NCBI RefSeq assembly: GCF_001690985.1
Contig: NZ_MAJS01000006.1
Location: 330,145-394,144, forward strand
DNA from: Aliivibrio sp. 1S175
GTDB lineage: Bacteria > Pseudomonadota > Gammaproteobacteria > Enterobacterales > Vibrionaceae
Reading direction: 5' to 3'
DNA length: 64,000 nucleotides
A program made the position numbers and the translations under genes. How positions within the stretch are numbered: position 1 is the first letter of the stretch; every line of letters begins with the position of its first letter. Below, piece after piece: positions 8,916 to 18,646 of the stretch. The notes below the pieces were generated by a model. That model saw nothing but the letters and a program-made list of their open reading frames with translations, searched no databases and had not been told where the DNA came from.

Positions 8916-8970
8916 CCTCCTTTTCTAGATTAATAGACAGTGTATTAAATAAACGGTTGAGATTTTGCAT
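8893..8970 (-). other. Upstream frame of ainS copy 1 with an A9 tract: probable displaced N-terminus
   Basis: A 25-codon frame starts at ATG 8970, with AGGA seven nt upstream. It begins MQNLNRLFNTLS, homologous to MKNLNQLSKSLS at copy 2. It reads through an A9 run into an in-frame TGA at 8893-8895. The ainS main frame is +1 relative to it and has a TAG about five codons before its own ATG. The junction must therefore lie between about 8926 and 8893, and the A9 run is the obvious site. AGGAGG at 8916-8921 lies 6 nt before the A run and could either assist internal initiation or stimulate a ribosomal shift. Confidence 0.72.
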
Positions 8971-9201
8971 TTTGTTTTCCTTTTAGTGATAAAATTTCGT
9001 TGTATGTATCCTTTTTTCATCATACGTAAAATTGTTTGTTAGCATATTTTTTTGCTTAATTTTTTACCATTCGTCACAACCTTATTGTATAATCACTAGC
9101 TATAGAGTTTTAAAGTGATTGAGAATGATAGAGGATTCCATCTAGATTCTTGATTCATAAAGTTAATTGACGCCTGTGAAGGCGACATAATAAGGTAAAA
9201 A
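8971..9201. promoter_or_regulatory. Divergent promoter region, ainS copy 1 / rluB
   Basis: On the plus strand a perfect -10 TATAAT lies at 9088-9093, with TTACCA at 9064-9069 as a weak -35 (18-nt spacer), about 110 bp before rluB. For ainS on the minus strand I see no clear promoter. GTATG/CATAC arms around 9002-9025 form a short imperfect inverted repeat. I found no convincing 20-bp lux box and only half-sites for CRP. Confidence 0.45.
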
Positions 9202-10272
9202 ATGAGCGAAAAATTACAGAAAGTATTAGCACGAGCTGGTTTAGGTTCTCGTCGTGAACTAGAAACGATGATTCAGTCTAATCGTGTTAGTGTTGATGGT
9301 CAGATTGCAAAGTTAGGTGATCGCCTAGAAAATGTTGATGCGAGAATTCGTATTGACGGACATGTTGTATCGGTAAAAGAATCAGCTGAAGTTATCTGTC
9401 GTGTTCTTGCTTACCATAAACCAGAAGGTGAATTGTGTACTCGTCACGATCCTGAAGGTCGTCGTACTGTTTTTGACCGTTTACCAAAAATTAAAGATTC
9501 TCGCTGGGTTTCTGTTGGTCGTCTAGATGCAAACACCGCGGGTTTATTATTGTTTACTACTGATGGTGAGCTAGCAAACCGTCTAATGCACCCAAGCCGT
9601 AAAGTTGAACGTGAATATATGTGTCGTATATTCGGTGACATTAATGACAAAATGGTTAAAAACCTTGTTTCAGGTGTAAAACTGGAAGATGGTGAAGCTC
9701 GTTTTGAAGACGTGATGTATGCTGGCGGCGAAGGTATGAATCATACTTTCTACGTTGTAATCAATGAAGGTCGTAACCGTGAAGTTCGTCGTTTATGGGA
9801 TTCTCAAGGCGTAACAGTAAGCCGTCTTAAACGTGTTCGTTACGGTGATATTTTCCTAGAGAAAGCATTGCCACGCGGCGGTTGGATGGAACTTGAGCTT
9901 AAAGAAGTAAACTACTTACGTGAAATGGTTGAATTACCACACGAAAAAGAAAGTTTATTAGATGTAGATAAAGAATCACGTAAGCGTGCTAAATCTAAAT
10001 CTCAAAAAATTCGTCGTGCTGTTAAGCGTCATGATGAGCGTACAACTGATGATCGTGCTCCAGCTCCAGCAGGCCGTCGTGGTCGTAATAACAAAAAACC
10101 AGTAGGAAGCTCACTGCCATCAGCGAAGCGTAATACTACAGGTGATGCTAAGCCAGCGAGTAATAAACCGAGTGGAAAAGGTAAAAAGCCTTCTGCTAAT
10201 GGTGTAAAACCGATCAGAACTAAGTTCTCTCCAAATGGTAAAGCACCAAAATCAGCACCAAGACAACGTTAA
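9202..10272 (+). CDS. rluB: 23S rRNA pseudouridine(2605) synthase RluB
   Basis: An RsuA/RluB-type pseudouridine synthase that isomerises U2605 of 23S rRNA. The N-terminal S4 RNA-binding domain begins [17 protein letters not shown]. The catalytic domain contains [12 protein letters not shown], in which Asp109 is the expected catalytic aspartate, and the family motif [14 protein letters not shown]. From about residue 245 onward there is a long, low-complexity tail rich in Lys, Arg, Ser and Pro, typical of RluB in gamma-proteobacteria. TAAGG at 9191-9195 lies 6 nt before the ATG. It is transcribed divergently from ainS and ends at a strong terminator. Identification is firm. Confidence 0.95.
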   Translation: MSEKLQKVLARAGLGSRRELETMIQSNRVSVDGQIAKLGDRLENVDARIRIDGHVVSVKESAEVICRVLAYHKPEGELCTRHDPEGRRTVFDRLPKIKDSRWVSVGRLDANTAGLLLFTTDGELANRLMHPSRKVEREYMCRIFGDINDKMVKNLVSGVKLEDGEARFEDVMYAGGEGMNHTFYVVINEGRNREVRRLWDSQGVTVSRLKRVRYGDIFLEKALPRGGWMELELKEVNYLREMVELPHEKESLLDVDKESRKRAKSKSQKIRRAVKRHDERTTDDRAPAPAGRRGRNNKKPVGSSLPSAKRNTTGDAKPASNKPSGKGKKPSANGVKPIRTKFSPNGKAPKSAPRQR

Positions 10273-10310
10273 GTTGAATCGCTGATCCTAAGTAAGAAAA
10301 TAGACAAATT

Positions 10311-10349
10311 AAAAAGGGTTGAAGCCGCATGGCTTCAACCCTTTTTTTT
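10311..10349. terminator. Bidirectional terminator, rluB / yciK
   Basis: A 16-bp perfect stem AAAAAGGGTTGAAGCC (10311-10326), loop GCAT, then its complement running into a T tract. It separates the convergent rluB and yciK genes. Confidence 0.93.
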
Positions 10350-10368
10350 ATTCTTTGGATATTATCGT

Positions 10369-11130
10369 TTATTTTGGTTGAGCATCGATGCATTGGCCAT
10401 TAACGTCAGCACTTTCAGGGGCCATTAGGTAAACATATAAAGGCATTAAATCTTTCGGTGTTTTTAGTAAGCTGATGTCTTCTGCAGGGAAGGCTTGTGC
10501 GCGCATACGAGTATGAGTGCCACCTGGATTAATCGCATTAACTTTAACGTGAGTCCCTTCCATTTCATGAGCTAATGTTTGCATCATACCTTCTGTTGCA
10601 AACTTAGAAATAGCATAAGCACCCCAAAAAGCACGACCTTTATGACCAACGGTTGATGTAGTGAAAATGATGCGAGAATCATCAGATTTCTGTAAAACGG
10701 GTAATAAGGCTTGAGTCATTAAGAATTGTGCTTTGACATTGATTTGCATGACTTCATCAAAAATAGCTTCTTCAAATTGTTCAAAGGGGCTGAGAATTCC
10801 TAAAAGGCCAGCGTTATGTAATAACCCATCAAGTTTACCAAATTGACTTTGAATTGTTTCTGCCATATCAACATAGTGCTGCTTTGTTGCCCCTTTTAGA
10901 TCCAGTGGAATAATCGCTGGAGTAGGGTAGCCTGCGGTTTCAATTTCATCATAAACGGCTTCTAATTTAGCGACAGTTCTACCTAATAAAATAACTGTCG
11001 CACCCTGTTCTGCATAACTTAATGCCGCTTGTTTACCAATGCCGTCACCAGCACCTGTAACTAGAATAATTTTGTTGTTTAATGCGTCAGCTGAAACCTT
11101 ATAGTCCACTCTGTAATCCTTGTATTTCAA
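10369..11130 (-). CDS. yciK: YciK family short-chain dehydrogenase/reductase
   Basis: A 253-residue classical SDR that matches E. coli YciK (252 aa). The NAD(P)-binding motif TGAGDGIG lies near residue 26 and the NAG motif (HNAGLLG) near 107. The catalytic Ser comes in TTSTVGHKG and the Tyr-Lys pair in YAISK. The physiological substrate of YciK is not established. The gene sits between rluB and sohB, as in other gamma-proteobacteria, with its 3' end facing rluB. The C-terminus (GQCIDAQPK) is complete. Confidence 0.92.
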   Translation of the reverse strand: MKYKDYRVDYKVSADALNNKIILVTGAGDGIGKQAALSYAEQGATVILLGRTVAKLEAVYDEIETAGYPTPAIIPLDLKGATKQHYVDMAETIQSQFGKLDGLLHNAGLLGILSPFEQFEEAIFDEVMQINVKAQFLMTQALLPVLQKSDDSRIIFTTSTVGHKGRAFWGAYAISKFATEGMMQTLAHEMEGTHVKVNAINPGGTHTRMRAQAFPAEDISLLKTPKDLMPLYVYLMAPESADVNGQCIDAQPK

Positions 11131-11271
11131 CGTTCACCATAAAATGATACTGCTTATTTCGCAGTATATTGATGTAAAAACACGCGCTTAGTGCGAATTT
11201 TTATCATAAGGTGAATTAACTTAGGGTTAAGTTAGGTACAATACACGAAACATACTTAAGAGGGTATTACA

Positions 11272-12333
11272 TTGGAATTTTTGTTTGATTACGGTCTCTT
11301 TTTAGCAAAGATCGCAACAGTGGTTGTTTCTATTATCGCCATTTTGGTTATTGCTAAAGCGGTTGGTGGGAAATCAGCGGGTGCAAAAGGTGAGTTAGAA
11401 ATATCTAATTTAACTGAGCAGTATAAAGATACGGTGGCTGAATTGGAGCATCATTTATTTGATGATTCAGAATTAAAAGCACGAGCAAAAGCTGAGAAAA
11501 AAGCACATAAAGAAGCCGATAAAGCAAAACAGAAAGAAGTTAAGAAAGCGGCTAAATCTGGTGAGTTAGAACTGAAACGCGACGCTCGTTTATTTGTTTT
11601 AGATTTTAAAGGCAGTATTGACGCAAAAGAAGTCGCCGGTCTTCGTGAAGAAGTTTCTGCAATTTTAGCTATCGCCGTTGAAGGAGATGAAGTTCTTCTT
11701 CGCCTTGAAAGTGGCGGCGGCATGGTTCACGGCTATGGTCTTGCTTCGTCACAATTAGATCGCCTACGAGATGCCAATATTAAGCTAACGGTTTCAGTTG
11801 ATAAGGTAGCGGCTTCAGGTGGTTATATGATGGCGTGTATTGGCGAGAAAATCATAGCAGCACCGTTTGCAATTGTCGGTTCTATTGGCGTTGTAGCGCA
11901 ATTACCAAACTTCAGTAAGCTTTTGAAAAAGAATGATATTGAATTTGAACAACTGACGGCTGGTGAATATAAACGTACGTTAACCATGTTTGGTGAAAAC
12001 AGCGATAAAGCACGCGAAAAATTCCAATTAGAATTGGAAGAAACTCACGTATTATTTAAAGATTTTATCCATGAACACCGTGCAGAATTAGACCTTGAAA
12101 AAGTGGCTACTGGTGAGCATTGGTTTGGCAAGCAAGCGCTAGAATTAGGCTTGATTGATGCAATACAAACATCAGACGATTATGTAACTCAAGCATGTAA
12201 ATATCGTGAAGTATTAGCGATTCATTACGTACAAAAGAAAAAATTGAGTGATAAAATTGCAGGTGTTGCAGGACAGTCAGCTGAAAATGTATTTATGCGT
12301 TTAATCAGTAAAGGGCAGCGTCCAATTGTTTAA
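11272..12333 (+). CDS. sohB: SohB, inner-membrane serine peptidase (SppA/S49 family)
   Basis: A 353-residue S49 peptidase matching E. coli SohB. It has one N-terminal membrane anchor (about residues 8-27), a charged Lys/Ala-rich coiled segment, and then the S49 domain. Visible motifs are LRLESGGGMVHGYG, the nucleophile Ser in KVAASGGYMMAC, and a conserved Lys in TAGEYKRTLT. The family cleaves membrane-associated or signal-peptide-like substrates; in E. coli, sohB overexpression suppresses a degP (htrA) mutant. The start codon is TTG at 11272, supported by AAGAGGG about 8 nt upstream and by agreement with the E. coli N-terminus (MELLSEYGLF against MEFLFDYGLF). It is divergent from yciK. Confidence 0.94.
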   Translation: MEFLFDYGLFLAKIATVVVSIIAILVIAKAVGGKSAGAKGELEISNLTEQYKDTVAELEHHLFDDSELKARAKAEKKAHKEADKAKQKEVKKAAKSGELELKRDARLFVLDFKGSIDAKEVAGLREEVSAILAIAVEGDEVLLRLESGGGMVHGYGLASSQLDRLRDANIKLTVSVDKVAASGGYMMACIGEKIIAAPFAIVGSIGVVAQLPNFSKLLKKNDIEFEQLTAGEYKRTLTMFGENSDKAREKFQLELEETHVLFKDFIHEHRAELDLEKVATGEHWFGKQALELGLIDAIQTSDDYVTQACKYREVLAIHYVQKKKLSDKIAGVAGQSAENVFMRLISKGQRPIV

Positions 12334-12344
12334 TTGATGCGTCT

Positions 12345-12373
12345 TTCAATAACTAAAAGGCTGATTAATTCAG
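12345..12373 (+). terminator. Terminator after sohB
   Basis: Stem AAAGGCTG (12346-12353) pairs with CAGCCTTT (12361-12368), followed by a T run. Confidence 0.85.
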
Positions 12374-12400
12374 CCTTTTTTTGTTTGTAATTAGCGAAAA

Positions 12401-12646
12401 TTACTTAACACTAAACTCTTTTGATAATTGATGAGCAAGGTGTTTAAACATATTAAATACCGCCGTTGTTTTCTCGGTAGGCAAGCCTTCTTCAGATAAA
12501 AAGTATTCCCCTTTAAAGACTAATACTTCATCTTTTTCTTCTACACTTGTTGTACGCATGCCTTCCGCATAGTTCTCATGATCTTGAATGATTTGATTGG
12601 CGATTAACAGTAAATCAGCCTCTGAAATGGATTTTTTATCGCTCAT
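12401..12646 (-). CDS. yciN: YciN family protein (DUF2498)
   Basis: A small protein of 81 residues that matches E. coli YciN (83 aa), most clearly in the C-terminal half: VLVFKGEYFLSEEGLPTEKTTAVF and FKHLAHQLS. The function is not known. The frame is open for 25 further codons upstream, but homology begins at MSDKKSISEAD, so I placed the start at 12646; only a weak GAGTG precedes it. It is convergent with sohB and its 5' end faces the topA leader, the usual position of yciN next to topA. Confidence 0.85.
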   Translation of the reverse strand: MSDKKSISEADLLLIANQIIQDHENYAEGMRTTSVEEKDEVLVFKGEYFLSEEGLPTEKTTAVFNMFKHLAHQLSKEFSVK

Positions 12647-13044
12647 ACAGCACTCATTTTTTACTCTATAAAAGAGGGATTTTAAGCATAAAGAATTAAA
12701 AATACAATTGATGTAAATCATGATGACTAAAATAAAAATTCAAGAAAAAATAGAGGTTTTATTGTGAGAAAGCGCAAGTTATGGAACTAACTTTTTGAGC
12801 TATTAAATTATAAATGTTAATAGATTCGACCAAAATTATCAGGGTTGAAAATGTATTTAGTCGAAATCACATCTATTTAACAATTGCCCAAAGTGCGACC
12901 ATTTAGAAGCAATTGCAAAAAAAGAGGTTGACGTGATGCGATACACCCTCAATAGTAATATAGAGATAAAAGTTCAATTTATAGCTGCGGATATCATTTT
13001 TTCGACAGTTTTGTATTTCAGCACGAGGACGTCAGTGAGACATT
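12647..13044 (+). promoter_or_regulatory. topA leader region with an upstream ORF
   Basis: About 400 bp separate yciN from topA. TTGACG at 12928-12933 resembles a -35 element, but I found no good -10 at standard spacing. A 38-codon frame (12936-13052) has AGAGG 8 nt before its ATG and ends 8 nt inside topA, so it could couple translation. The rest is AT-rich with no gene that I can support. Confidence 0.4.
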
Positions 13045-15684
13045 ATGGGTAAATCTCTAGTTATCGTGGAGTCACCAGCCAAAGCAAAAACAATTAATAA
13101 ATACCTTGGCAAAGACTTCATCGTAAAATCCAGTGTAGGTCACGTACGTGATTTGCCTATGGGTTCGACAAGCACCGGAAAAAAAGCGACTGCTGCGTCA
13201 ACCAAAGGTATGAGTGTTGAAGATAAAGCACGCATTAAACAAGAAAGAGACAAAAAAAACCTAATCAATAAAATGGGGATTGACCCATATAACGATTGGG
13301 CAGCTAACTACCAAATCTTACCGGGTAAGGAAAAAGTAGTAGCAGAATTACAAAAACTGGCTGAAAACGCAGATACCATCTATCTCGCAACCGATTTAGA
13401 CCGTGAAGGGGAAGCTATTGCGTGGCACCTTCGCGAGATCATCGGTGGTGATGATTCACGCTATAAACGAGTCGTTTTTAACGAAATTACAAAAAATGCA
13501 ATTCAGCAAGCGTTTGAAACTCCGGGCGAACTAAGTATGCCGGGTGTGAATGCACAACAAGCGCGTCGTTTCTTAGACCGTGTGGTTGGCTTCATGGCTT
13601 CTCCGCTGTTGTGGAAAAAAGTGGCACGTGGTTTGTCTGCTGGTCGTGTTCAATCCGTTGCTGTTAAAGTTTTGGTTGAGCGTGAGCGTGAAATCAATGC
13701 ATTTATCCCTGAAGAGTTCTGGGATATCCATGCAAATACGTTAACTGCGGGTAAAGAAAACTTTCGTCTGCAAGTTGCACAACGTAATGGTTCGGTATTT
13801 AAACCATTAAATGAAGTTGATACGTTAGCAGCCGTGAGCATTCTTGAAAAAGCGGAATACGAAGTATGTAAGCGTGAAGACCGCCCAACAAAAAGTAAGC
13901 CATCTGCACCATTTATTACATCAACACTGCAACAAGCGGCGAGTACTCGCTTAGGTTACGGTGTGAAAAAGACCATGATGCTAGCTCAGCGCCTCTATGA
14001 GGGTGGTTACATCACTTACATGCGTACTGACTCAACAAACTTGAGTAAAGAAGCTGTAGAGACGTTACGTGAGTTTATTGGTTCGGAGTATGGTGATAGT
14101 TATTTACCAGCCGCTCCTATTATTTACGGAAGCAAAGAAGGCGCACAAGAGGCTCACGAAGCGATTCGTCCTTCAAGTGTTGAAGTGAAAGTTGACGACC
14201 TGCAAGGTATGGAAGCGGACGCTCATAAGCTGTACAACCTAATTTGGAATCAATTTGTGGCTTGTCAAATGACACCAGCACAATACGATTCAACTACATT
14301 GAGTGTAAAAGCCGATGAATTCACCCTAAAAGCGAAAGGTCGTATCCTTAAGTTTGATGGTTGGACTCGTGTACAACGTCCAATGGGTAAAAATGAAGAT
14401 CAATTACTTCCAGCAGTTCAACTTGGCGATAAGCTAAAATTAGAGCAGCTTGATCCAAAGCAACACTTTACTAAGCCACCAGCACGTTTCACAGAAGCGG
14501 CATTGGTTAAAGAACTTGAGAAGAAAGGTATTGGTCGCCCATCGACTTATGCATCCATCATCTCAACGATTCAAGATCGTGGTTATGTTCGTGTTGAAAG
14601 TCGTCGTTTCTATGCTGAGAAAATGGGTGAGATCGTAACTGATCGTCTAAATCAATCGTTTGATGATTTGATGGATTATGATTTTACTGCTCGTATGGAA
14701 GGCAATTTGGATAAGATTGCTGAAGGTAGTAAAGATTGGAAAGAAGTGCTAAATGCGTTCTTCCAAGACTTCACTGACGATATCGCAAAAGCTGAGCTTG
14801 ATGAATCAGAAGGCGGCATGTCACCAAATAATATCGTAGAAACTGATATTAAATGTCCGACGTGTGAGCGTAATATGGGTATTCGTACTGCATCAACTGG
14901 GGTATTCCTTGGTTGTTCAGGTTACGCATTACCGCCAAAAGAGCGCTGTAAGAAAACGATTAACTTAGGTAATGAAGAGGGCATTATTAATGTTCTTGAA
15001 GAAGACGTAGAAACCGCAGCGTTACGTGCGAAGAAACGTTGTCCTAAGTGTGAAACAGCAATGGACCCTTACCTAATCGATCAAGATCGTAAACTGCACG
15101 TTTGTGGTAATAACCCGAACTGTGATGGTTACATTGTAGAGAAAGGTGAGTTCCAACTTAAAGGTTATGATGGCCCAATTGTCGAGTGTGACAAATGTGG
15201 TTCTGATATGGAGCTTAAGAACGGTCGCTTTGGTAAATACATGGATTGTACGAGTGAGACGTGTAAAAACACACGTAAGATCCTAAGAAATGGCGATGTA
15301 GCGCCACCAAAAGAAGATCCAGTACACCTTCCTGAATTGGAATGTGAAAAATCTGACGCGTACTTTGTATTACGTGATGGTGCATCTGGTTTATTCTTAG
15401 CAGCAAGCACGTTCCCTAAATCGCGTGAAACACGAGCGCCATTAGTGGAAGAGTTAGTTCGCTTTAAAGATCGTTTGTCACCTAAGTTTTTATACTTAAC
15501 AGAAGCACCAACACACGATCCAGATGGAAAACCAGCGGTAATTCGTTTTAGTCGTAAGACTAAAGAAAATTACGTTCGTACAGAAACTGATGGAAAGCCA
15601 TCAGGTTGGACTGGTTTATATCTTGATGGGAAATGGACTGTTACTGATAAGCGTAAAAAGCCAAAAGCTGAGAAAGAGTCTTAA
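13045..15684 (+). CDS. topA: DNA topoisomerase I (omega protein)
   Basis: Type IA topoisomerase (879 aa) that relaxes negatively supercoiled DNA. The TOPRIM domain starts [13 protein letters not shown] and includes the acidic triad region [12 protein letters not shown]. The catalytic Tyr325 lies in [11 protein letters not shown], and the strand-passage domain contains GRPSTYASI. Three Cys4 zinc-ribbon modules follow: CPTC near residue 614, CPKC near 667 and CDKC near 715. C-terminal zinc-less ribbons follow these, as in the E. coli enzyme (865 aa). The start matches E. coli ([10 protein letters not shown] against MGKALVIVES). Transcription ends at the hairpin at 15718. It is a certain housekeeping gene. 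Confidence 0.98.
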   Translation: MGKSLVIVESPAKAKTINKYLGKDFIVKSSVGHVRDLPMGSTSTGKKATAASTKGMSVEDKARIKQERDKKNLINKMGIDPYNDWAANYQILPGKEKVVAELQKLAENADTIYLATDLDREGEAIAWHLREIIGGDDSRYKRVVFNEITKNAIQQAFETPGELSMPGVNAQQARRFLDRVVGFMASPLLWKKVARGLSAGRVQSVAVKVLVEREREINAFIPEEFWDIHANTLTAGKENFRLQVAQRNGSVFKPLNEVDTLAAVSILEKAEYEVCKREDRPTKSKPSAPFITSTLQQAASTRLGYGVKKTMMLAQRLYEGGYITYMRTDSTNLSKEAVETLREFIGSEYGDSYLPAAPIIYGSKEGAQEAHEAIRPSSVEVKVDDLQGMEADAHKLYNLIWNQFVACQMTPAQYDSTTLSVKADEFTLKAKGRILKFDGWTRVQRPMGKNEDQLLPAVQLGDKLKLEQLDPKQHFTKPPARFTEAALVKELEKKGIGRPSTYASIISTIQDRGYVRVESRRFYAEKMGEIVTDRLNQSFDDLMDYDFTARMEGNLDKIAEGSKDWKEVLNAFFQDFTDDIAKAELDESEGGMSPNNIVETDIKCPTCERNMGIRTASTGVFLGCSGYALPPKERCKKTINLGNEEGIINVLEEDVETAALRAKKRCPKCETAMDPYLIDQDRKLHVCGNNPNCDGYIVEKGEFQLKGYDGPIVECDKCGSDMELKNGRFGKYMDCTSETCKNTRKILRNGDVAPPKEDPVHLPELECEKSDAYFVLRDGASGLFLAASTFPKSRETRAPLVEELVRFKDRLSPKFLYLTEAPTHDPDGKPAVIRFSRKTKENYVRTETDGKPSGWTGLYLDGKWTVTDKRKKPKAEKES

Positions 15685-15717
15685 TAATTAAGGCATTACA
15701 ATCAGAATACAATAGAT

Positions 15718-15747
15718 AAGAGCTGCAGAAATGTGGCTCTTTTTTTA
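15718..15747 (+). terminator. Terminator after topA
   Basis: Stem AAGAGCTGCA (15718-15727), GAAA tetraloop, TGTGGCTCTT (two G-U pairs), then a T run. Confidence 0.9.
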
Positions 15748-15883
15748 TGATACTACCGTCACAAAAATTCATATTTATTATTATTTTGAAATAATGATTG
15801 ATCTGACACGTTATACCGAATAATTGATTAAGGAGATACTTACGTTTATCACCATTTATTGTACTATGGAAGTCGGTAGCGTT

Positions 15884-17302
15884 ATGCGTCAATACATGAA
15901 GTATTTAATCCCAACAATTATCCCACTCATCATTCTTTTGATGCCTCTGTCTGCGTTTCCTTTTGAAGGCATGACGATCATTCAACAACGTGTTATTGCT
16001 ATTTTTCTATTAGCTGCACTATGTTGGGTATTTGAGCCTATCCCTATTTATGCGACATCGGTTGTTATCATTGTTTTAGAGTTACTAATGGTGTCCGACA
16101 AAGGTTTCTTCTTATTTAAGATGAATCAGGATTCTGCCCATTTTGGAGAACTACTTAACTACAGCGACATTATGGCGACGTTTGCCAGCCCAATCATTAT
16201 GCTGTTCTTAGGTGGTTTTTTCTTGGCAATGGCAGCAACAAAATATCGGTTGGACGTTAACTTAGCGAGAGTATTATTGAAGCCATTCGGTACGGATCCC
16301 AAATTCGTAATGCTTGGTTTAATGCTAATCACGGGCATTTTCTCTATGTTTATGTCCAATACAGCAACTACCGCGATGATGTTATCTATCTTAACGCCTG
16401 TCATTGCAGTATTTGGGCCTAAAGATCCAGGTCGAGTTGCATTTGCTCTATGTATTCCTATTGCGGCAAACATTGGTGGTATTGGTACTCCTATCGGAAC
16501 CCCACCTAATGCCATTGCGCTGAAATACTTAGTGGGTGATAACCTAATTACTTTCGGTGAGTGGATGGTGTTCGGTGTACCGTTTGTTATTGTGATGATG
16601 GCACTGGCTTGGTTCTTAATTGTTTACTTATATCCAGCAAAACAGACATCAATGAACTTAGACATTAAAGGTAAGTTCTTAAAAACACCAAAAGCGATCA
16701 CGGTTTATATTACGTTTGCAGGTACGATCTTATTGTGGTTAATGGGATCAAGTCATGGCATGAACTCATATACCGTCGCTCTTATTCCTGTTGCTGTTTT
16801 CTCTATTACAGGGATTATTAACAAAGAAGATCTTAAGAAAATATCATGGGATGTTTTATGGTTAGTGTCTGGTGGTATTGCGCTTGGCCTTGCTTTAGAT
16901 AAGACAGGTCTTGCGAAACTAGTAGTACATAGCATTCCATTTGATGCTTACTCTCCTTATGTGGTTTTATTTGGCGCCGCCTTCTTATGTTTGATCATGG
17001 CGAACTTCATGTCACATACAGCCACTGCCAACTTATTGATGCCGATCATGGCAGCGCTAGGTACTTCGATGACGTCATTGACCCCACTGGGTGGTGAGCT
17101 AACCTTAATATTGATTGTTACGTTTGCTGCATCTTTAGGTATGTCATTACCAATCAGTACACCACCGAATGCATTAGCACACGCAACAGGAAATGTAGAG
17201 AGTAGCCAAATGGCGAAAACCGGTGTGATTTTAGGCGTTATAGGGGTATTGCTCAGCTTTGTAATGGTATGGATCCTTCATACTGTCGGCCATATTGGAT
17301 AG
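15884..17302 (+). CDS. DASS-family sodium:dicarboxylate/sulfate symporter
   Basis: A divalent anion:Na+ symporter of the SLC13/DASS family (relatives: VcINDY, CitT). It is about 472 residues with roughly 11 hydrophobic segments. Both family Ser-Asn-Thr-type motifs are visible: MSNTATTAMM with TPIGTPPNAI in the first half, and SHTATANLLM with LPISTPPNALAHA in the second. The substrate is probably a C4-dicarboxylate or citrate-like anion, but it is not deducible from sequence. The start is uncertain. The frame is open from TTG 15824, AAGGAG lies at 15830-15835 without a proper codon behind it, and ATGs occur at 15866, 15884 and 15896; I favour MRQYMKYLIP at 15884. A sensor kinase follows after 3 nt, implying transcriptional and functional coupling. 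Confidence 0.85.
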   Translation: MRQYMKYLIPTIIPLIILLMPLSAFPFEGMTIIQQRVIAIFLLAALCWVFEPIPIYATSVVIIVLELLMVSDKGFFLFKMNQDSAHFGELLNYSDIMATFASPIIMLFLGGFFLAMAATKYRLDVNLARVLLKPFGTDPKFVMLGLMLITGIFSMFMSNTATTAMMLSILTPVIAVFGPKDPGRVAFALCIPIAANIGGIGTPIGTPPNAIALKYLVGDNLITFGEWMVFGVPFVIVMMALAWFLIVYLYPAKQTSMNLDIKGKFLKTPKAITVYITFAGTILLWLMGSSHGMNSYTVALIPVAVFSITGIINKEDLKKISWDVLWLVSGGIALGLALDKTGLAKLVVHSIPFDAYSPYVVLFGAAFLCLIMANFMSHTATANLLMPIMAALGTSMTSLTPLGGELTLILIVTFAASLGMSLPISTPPNALAHATGNVESSQMAKTGVILGVIGVLLSFVMVWILHTVGHIG

Positions 17303-17305
17303 CTT

Positions 17306-18646
17306 ATGAATAGCGACAAATTACAACGTTTAATTGATGCCTATTTTAGCCAACCAGAGCGGAGAGTTGTAATTCCTGCGGGTGAAACCGTGTTGGTTCA
17401 AGGTGAAAATAATGAACGGCTCTATTATGTTTGTTCTGGCGAGTTAGAAGGTTTCTATCAAGAAGAAGAAAATGCACATTCAGTAAAGGTATTTAGTGCG
17501 TCGAAAGGCGCATTTATAGGCGTACACAGTTTATTTTCAGAAACATTTATTGCTTCTTCAACGGTGATCAGTAAAACAGACAGTGAACTAGGTTGGATAG
17601 ATACCAATACGGTTGCGATTGACGCTGAATGCTATGGACCATTAAGTGCGCAGTTTACCCCTGTGATTGTAAATGAGTTATCTCGAAGACAACGACGAGC
17701 GACAACAGAAGCGATAGAAAAAGAAAACGCGTTACAAAAATTATATACCGCAGAACAAATGACAACACTAGGTCAGCTTGCAGCAGGGATAGCTCATGAG
17801 CTTAATAATGCTGTTGGGGTACTAAACAGTAAAACAAATCGTCTACAGACGATCATCTTAGAGTTACTGGAAGAGATCCACCCAGAAGCGAGTAGTTTTG
17901 TTGATCAAGGACTTATGTATGGACAAAATATCAGTTCATCAGAAGTGCGAAGGCGTGGAAGAGAATTAGAAACGACCTATGGTATGGAAAGGGATATGGC
18001 GAGAGAACTTGCTCGTGCTGTACCTGAGGGTGAGCTTTCTCATTATTGGCTAAAAAGTCCAGAGCAGGCGATACGTTATTGGAATATAGGCCGTGACTTG
18101 CATGACATGAAATTGGCAGCAAGACATTCGATTGGTATTGTTCGCTCTGTAAAGCAATTAGGCAGAACAGATATAGATACAGATGAACTATTGGATGTAA
18201 ATGACAGCATTAATAAAGCGTTAATCTTACTTCAAAGTGATTTGCGCAGGGTATCGGTACATTTAAGCCCAGCAGCAATGCCAATGGTTAAAGCATCAGC
18301 AACAGAGTTGGTTCAAATTTGGGCCAATATAATTAAAAATGCCAGTGATGCGATGGAAAAGGTTCAAGAGCCTGAGATAGAAATATCGACCAGAGTATCA
18401 AATCGTTTTGTTTTAGTGACTATTGCAAATAATGGCCCTGAAATAGACGAAGCAACAAGACGCAAAATATTTCAACCAAACTTTACGACCAAAAAAGGCG
18501 GGCTTTCTTTTGGTTTAGGGCTTGGTTTAGCCATCGTAAAACGGATTATTACTGGATACGGTGGTTCTATTGCAGTAAAAAGCAATCAAGAAAAAACTAT
18601 TTTTAGAATTAAATTGCCAGTGGAGGACGGTCATGGAAAAGCTTAA
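17306..18646 (+). CDS. Soluble sensor histidine kinase with N-terminal cyclic-nucleotide-binding-like domain
   Basis: A 446-residue protein without membrane segments. Residues 5-120 form a CAP_ED-type beta-roll (VIPAGETVLVQGE, YYVCSGELEGF, GAFIGVHSLF). An H box follows, QLAAGIAHELNNA, with His164, then a helical insert of about 100 residues. The HATPase_c domain has the N box NIIKNASDAM, NNGPEI in place of the usual DNGPGI, and GLGLGLAIVK. The ligand of the cNMP-like domain is unknown. The gene lies between the symporter (3 nt away) and a receiver protein (14-nt overlap), so the three probably form one signalling and transport unit, with the kinase responding to transport or to redox/cNMP state. 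That role is inference. Confidence 0.85.
   Translation: MNSDKLQRLIDAYFSQPERRVVIPAGETVLVQGENNERLYYVCSGELEGFYQEEENAHSVKVFSASKGAFIGVHSLFSETFIASSTVISKTDSELGWIDTNTVAIDAECYGPLSAQFTPVIVNELSRRQRRATTEAIEKENALQKLYTAEQMTTLGQLAAGIAHELNNAVGVLNSKTNRLQTIILELLEEIHPEASSFVDQGLMYGQNISSSEVRRRGRELETTYGMERDMARELARAVPEGELSHYWLKSPEQAIRYWNIGRDLHDMKLAARHSIGIVRSVKQLGRTDIDTDELLDVNDSINKALILLQSDLRRVSVHLSPAAMPMVKASATELVQIWANIIKNASDAMEKVQEPEIEISTRVSNRFVLVTIANNGPEIDEATRRKIFQPNFTTKKGGLSFGLGLGLAIVKRIITGYGGSIAVKSNQEKTIFRIKLPVEDGHGKA

Noticed and set aside
8971-9201. A 20-bp lux box or CRP site upstream of ainS copy 1
   Set aside because: I found only half-sites and a short imperfect inverted repeat; nothing matches the ACCTGTA-type palindrome or TGTGA-N6-TCACA well enough.
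15824-15883. TTG 15824 as the start of the symporter
   Set aside because: It has no upstream ribosome-binding site and adds polar residues not expected before the first helix; AAGGAG lies inside it.
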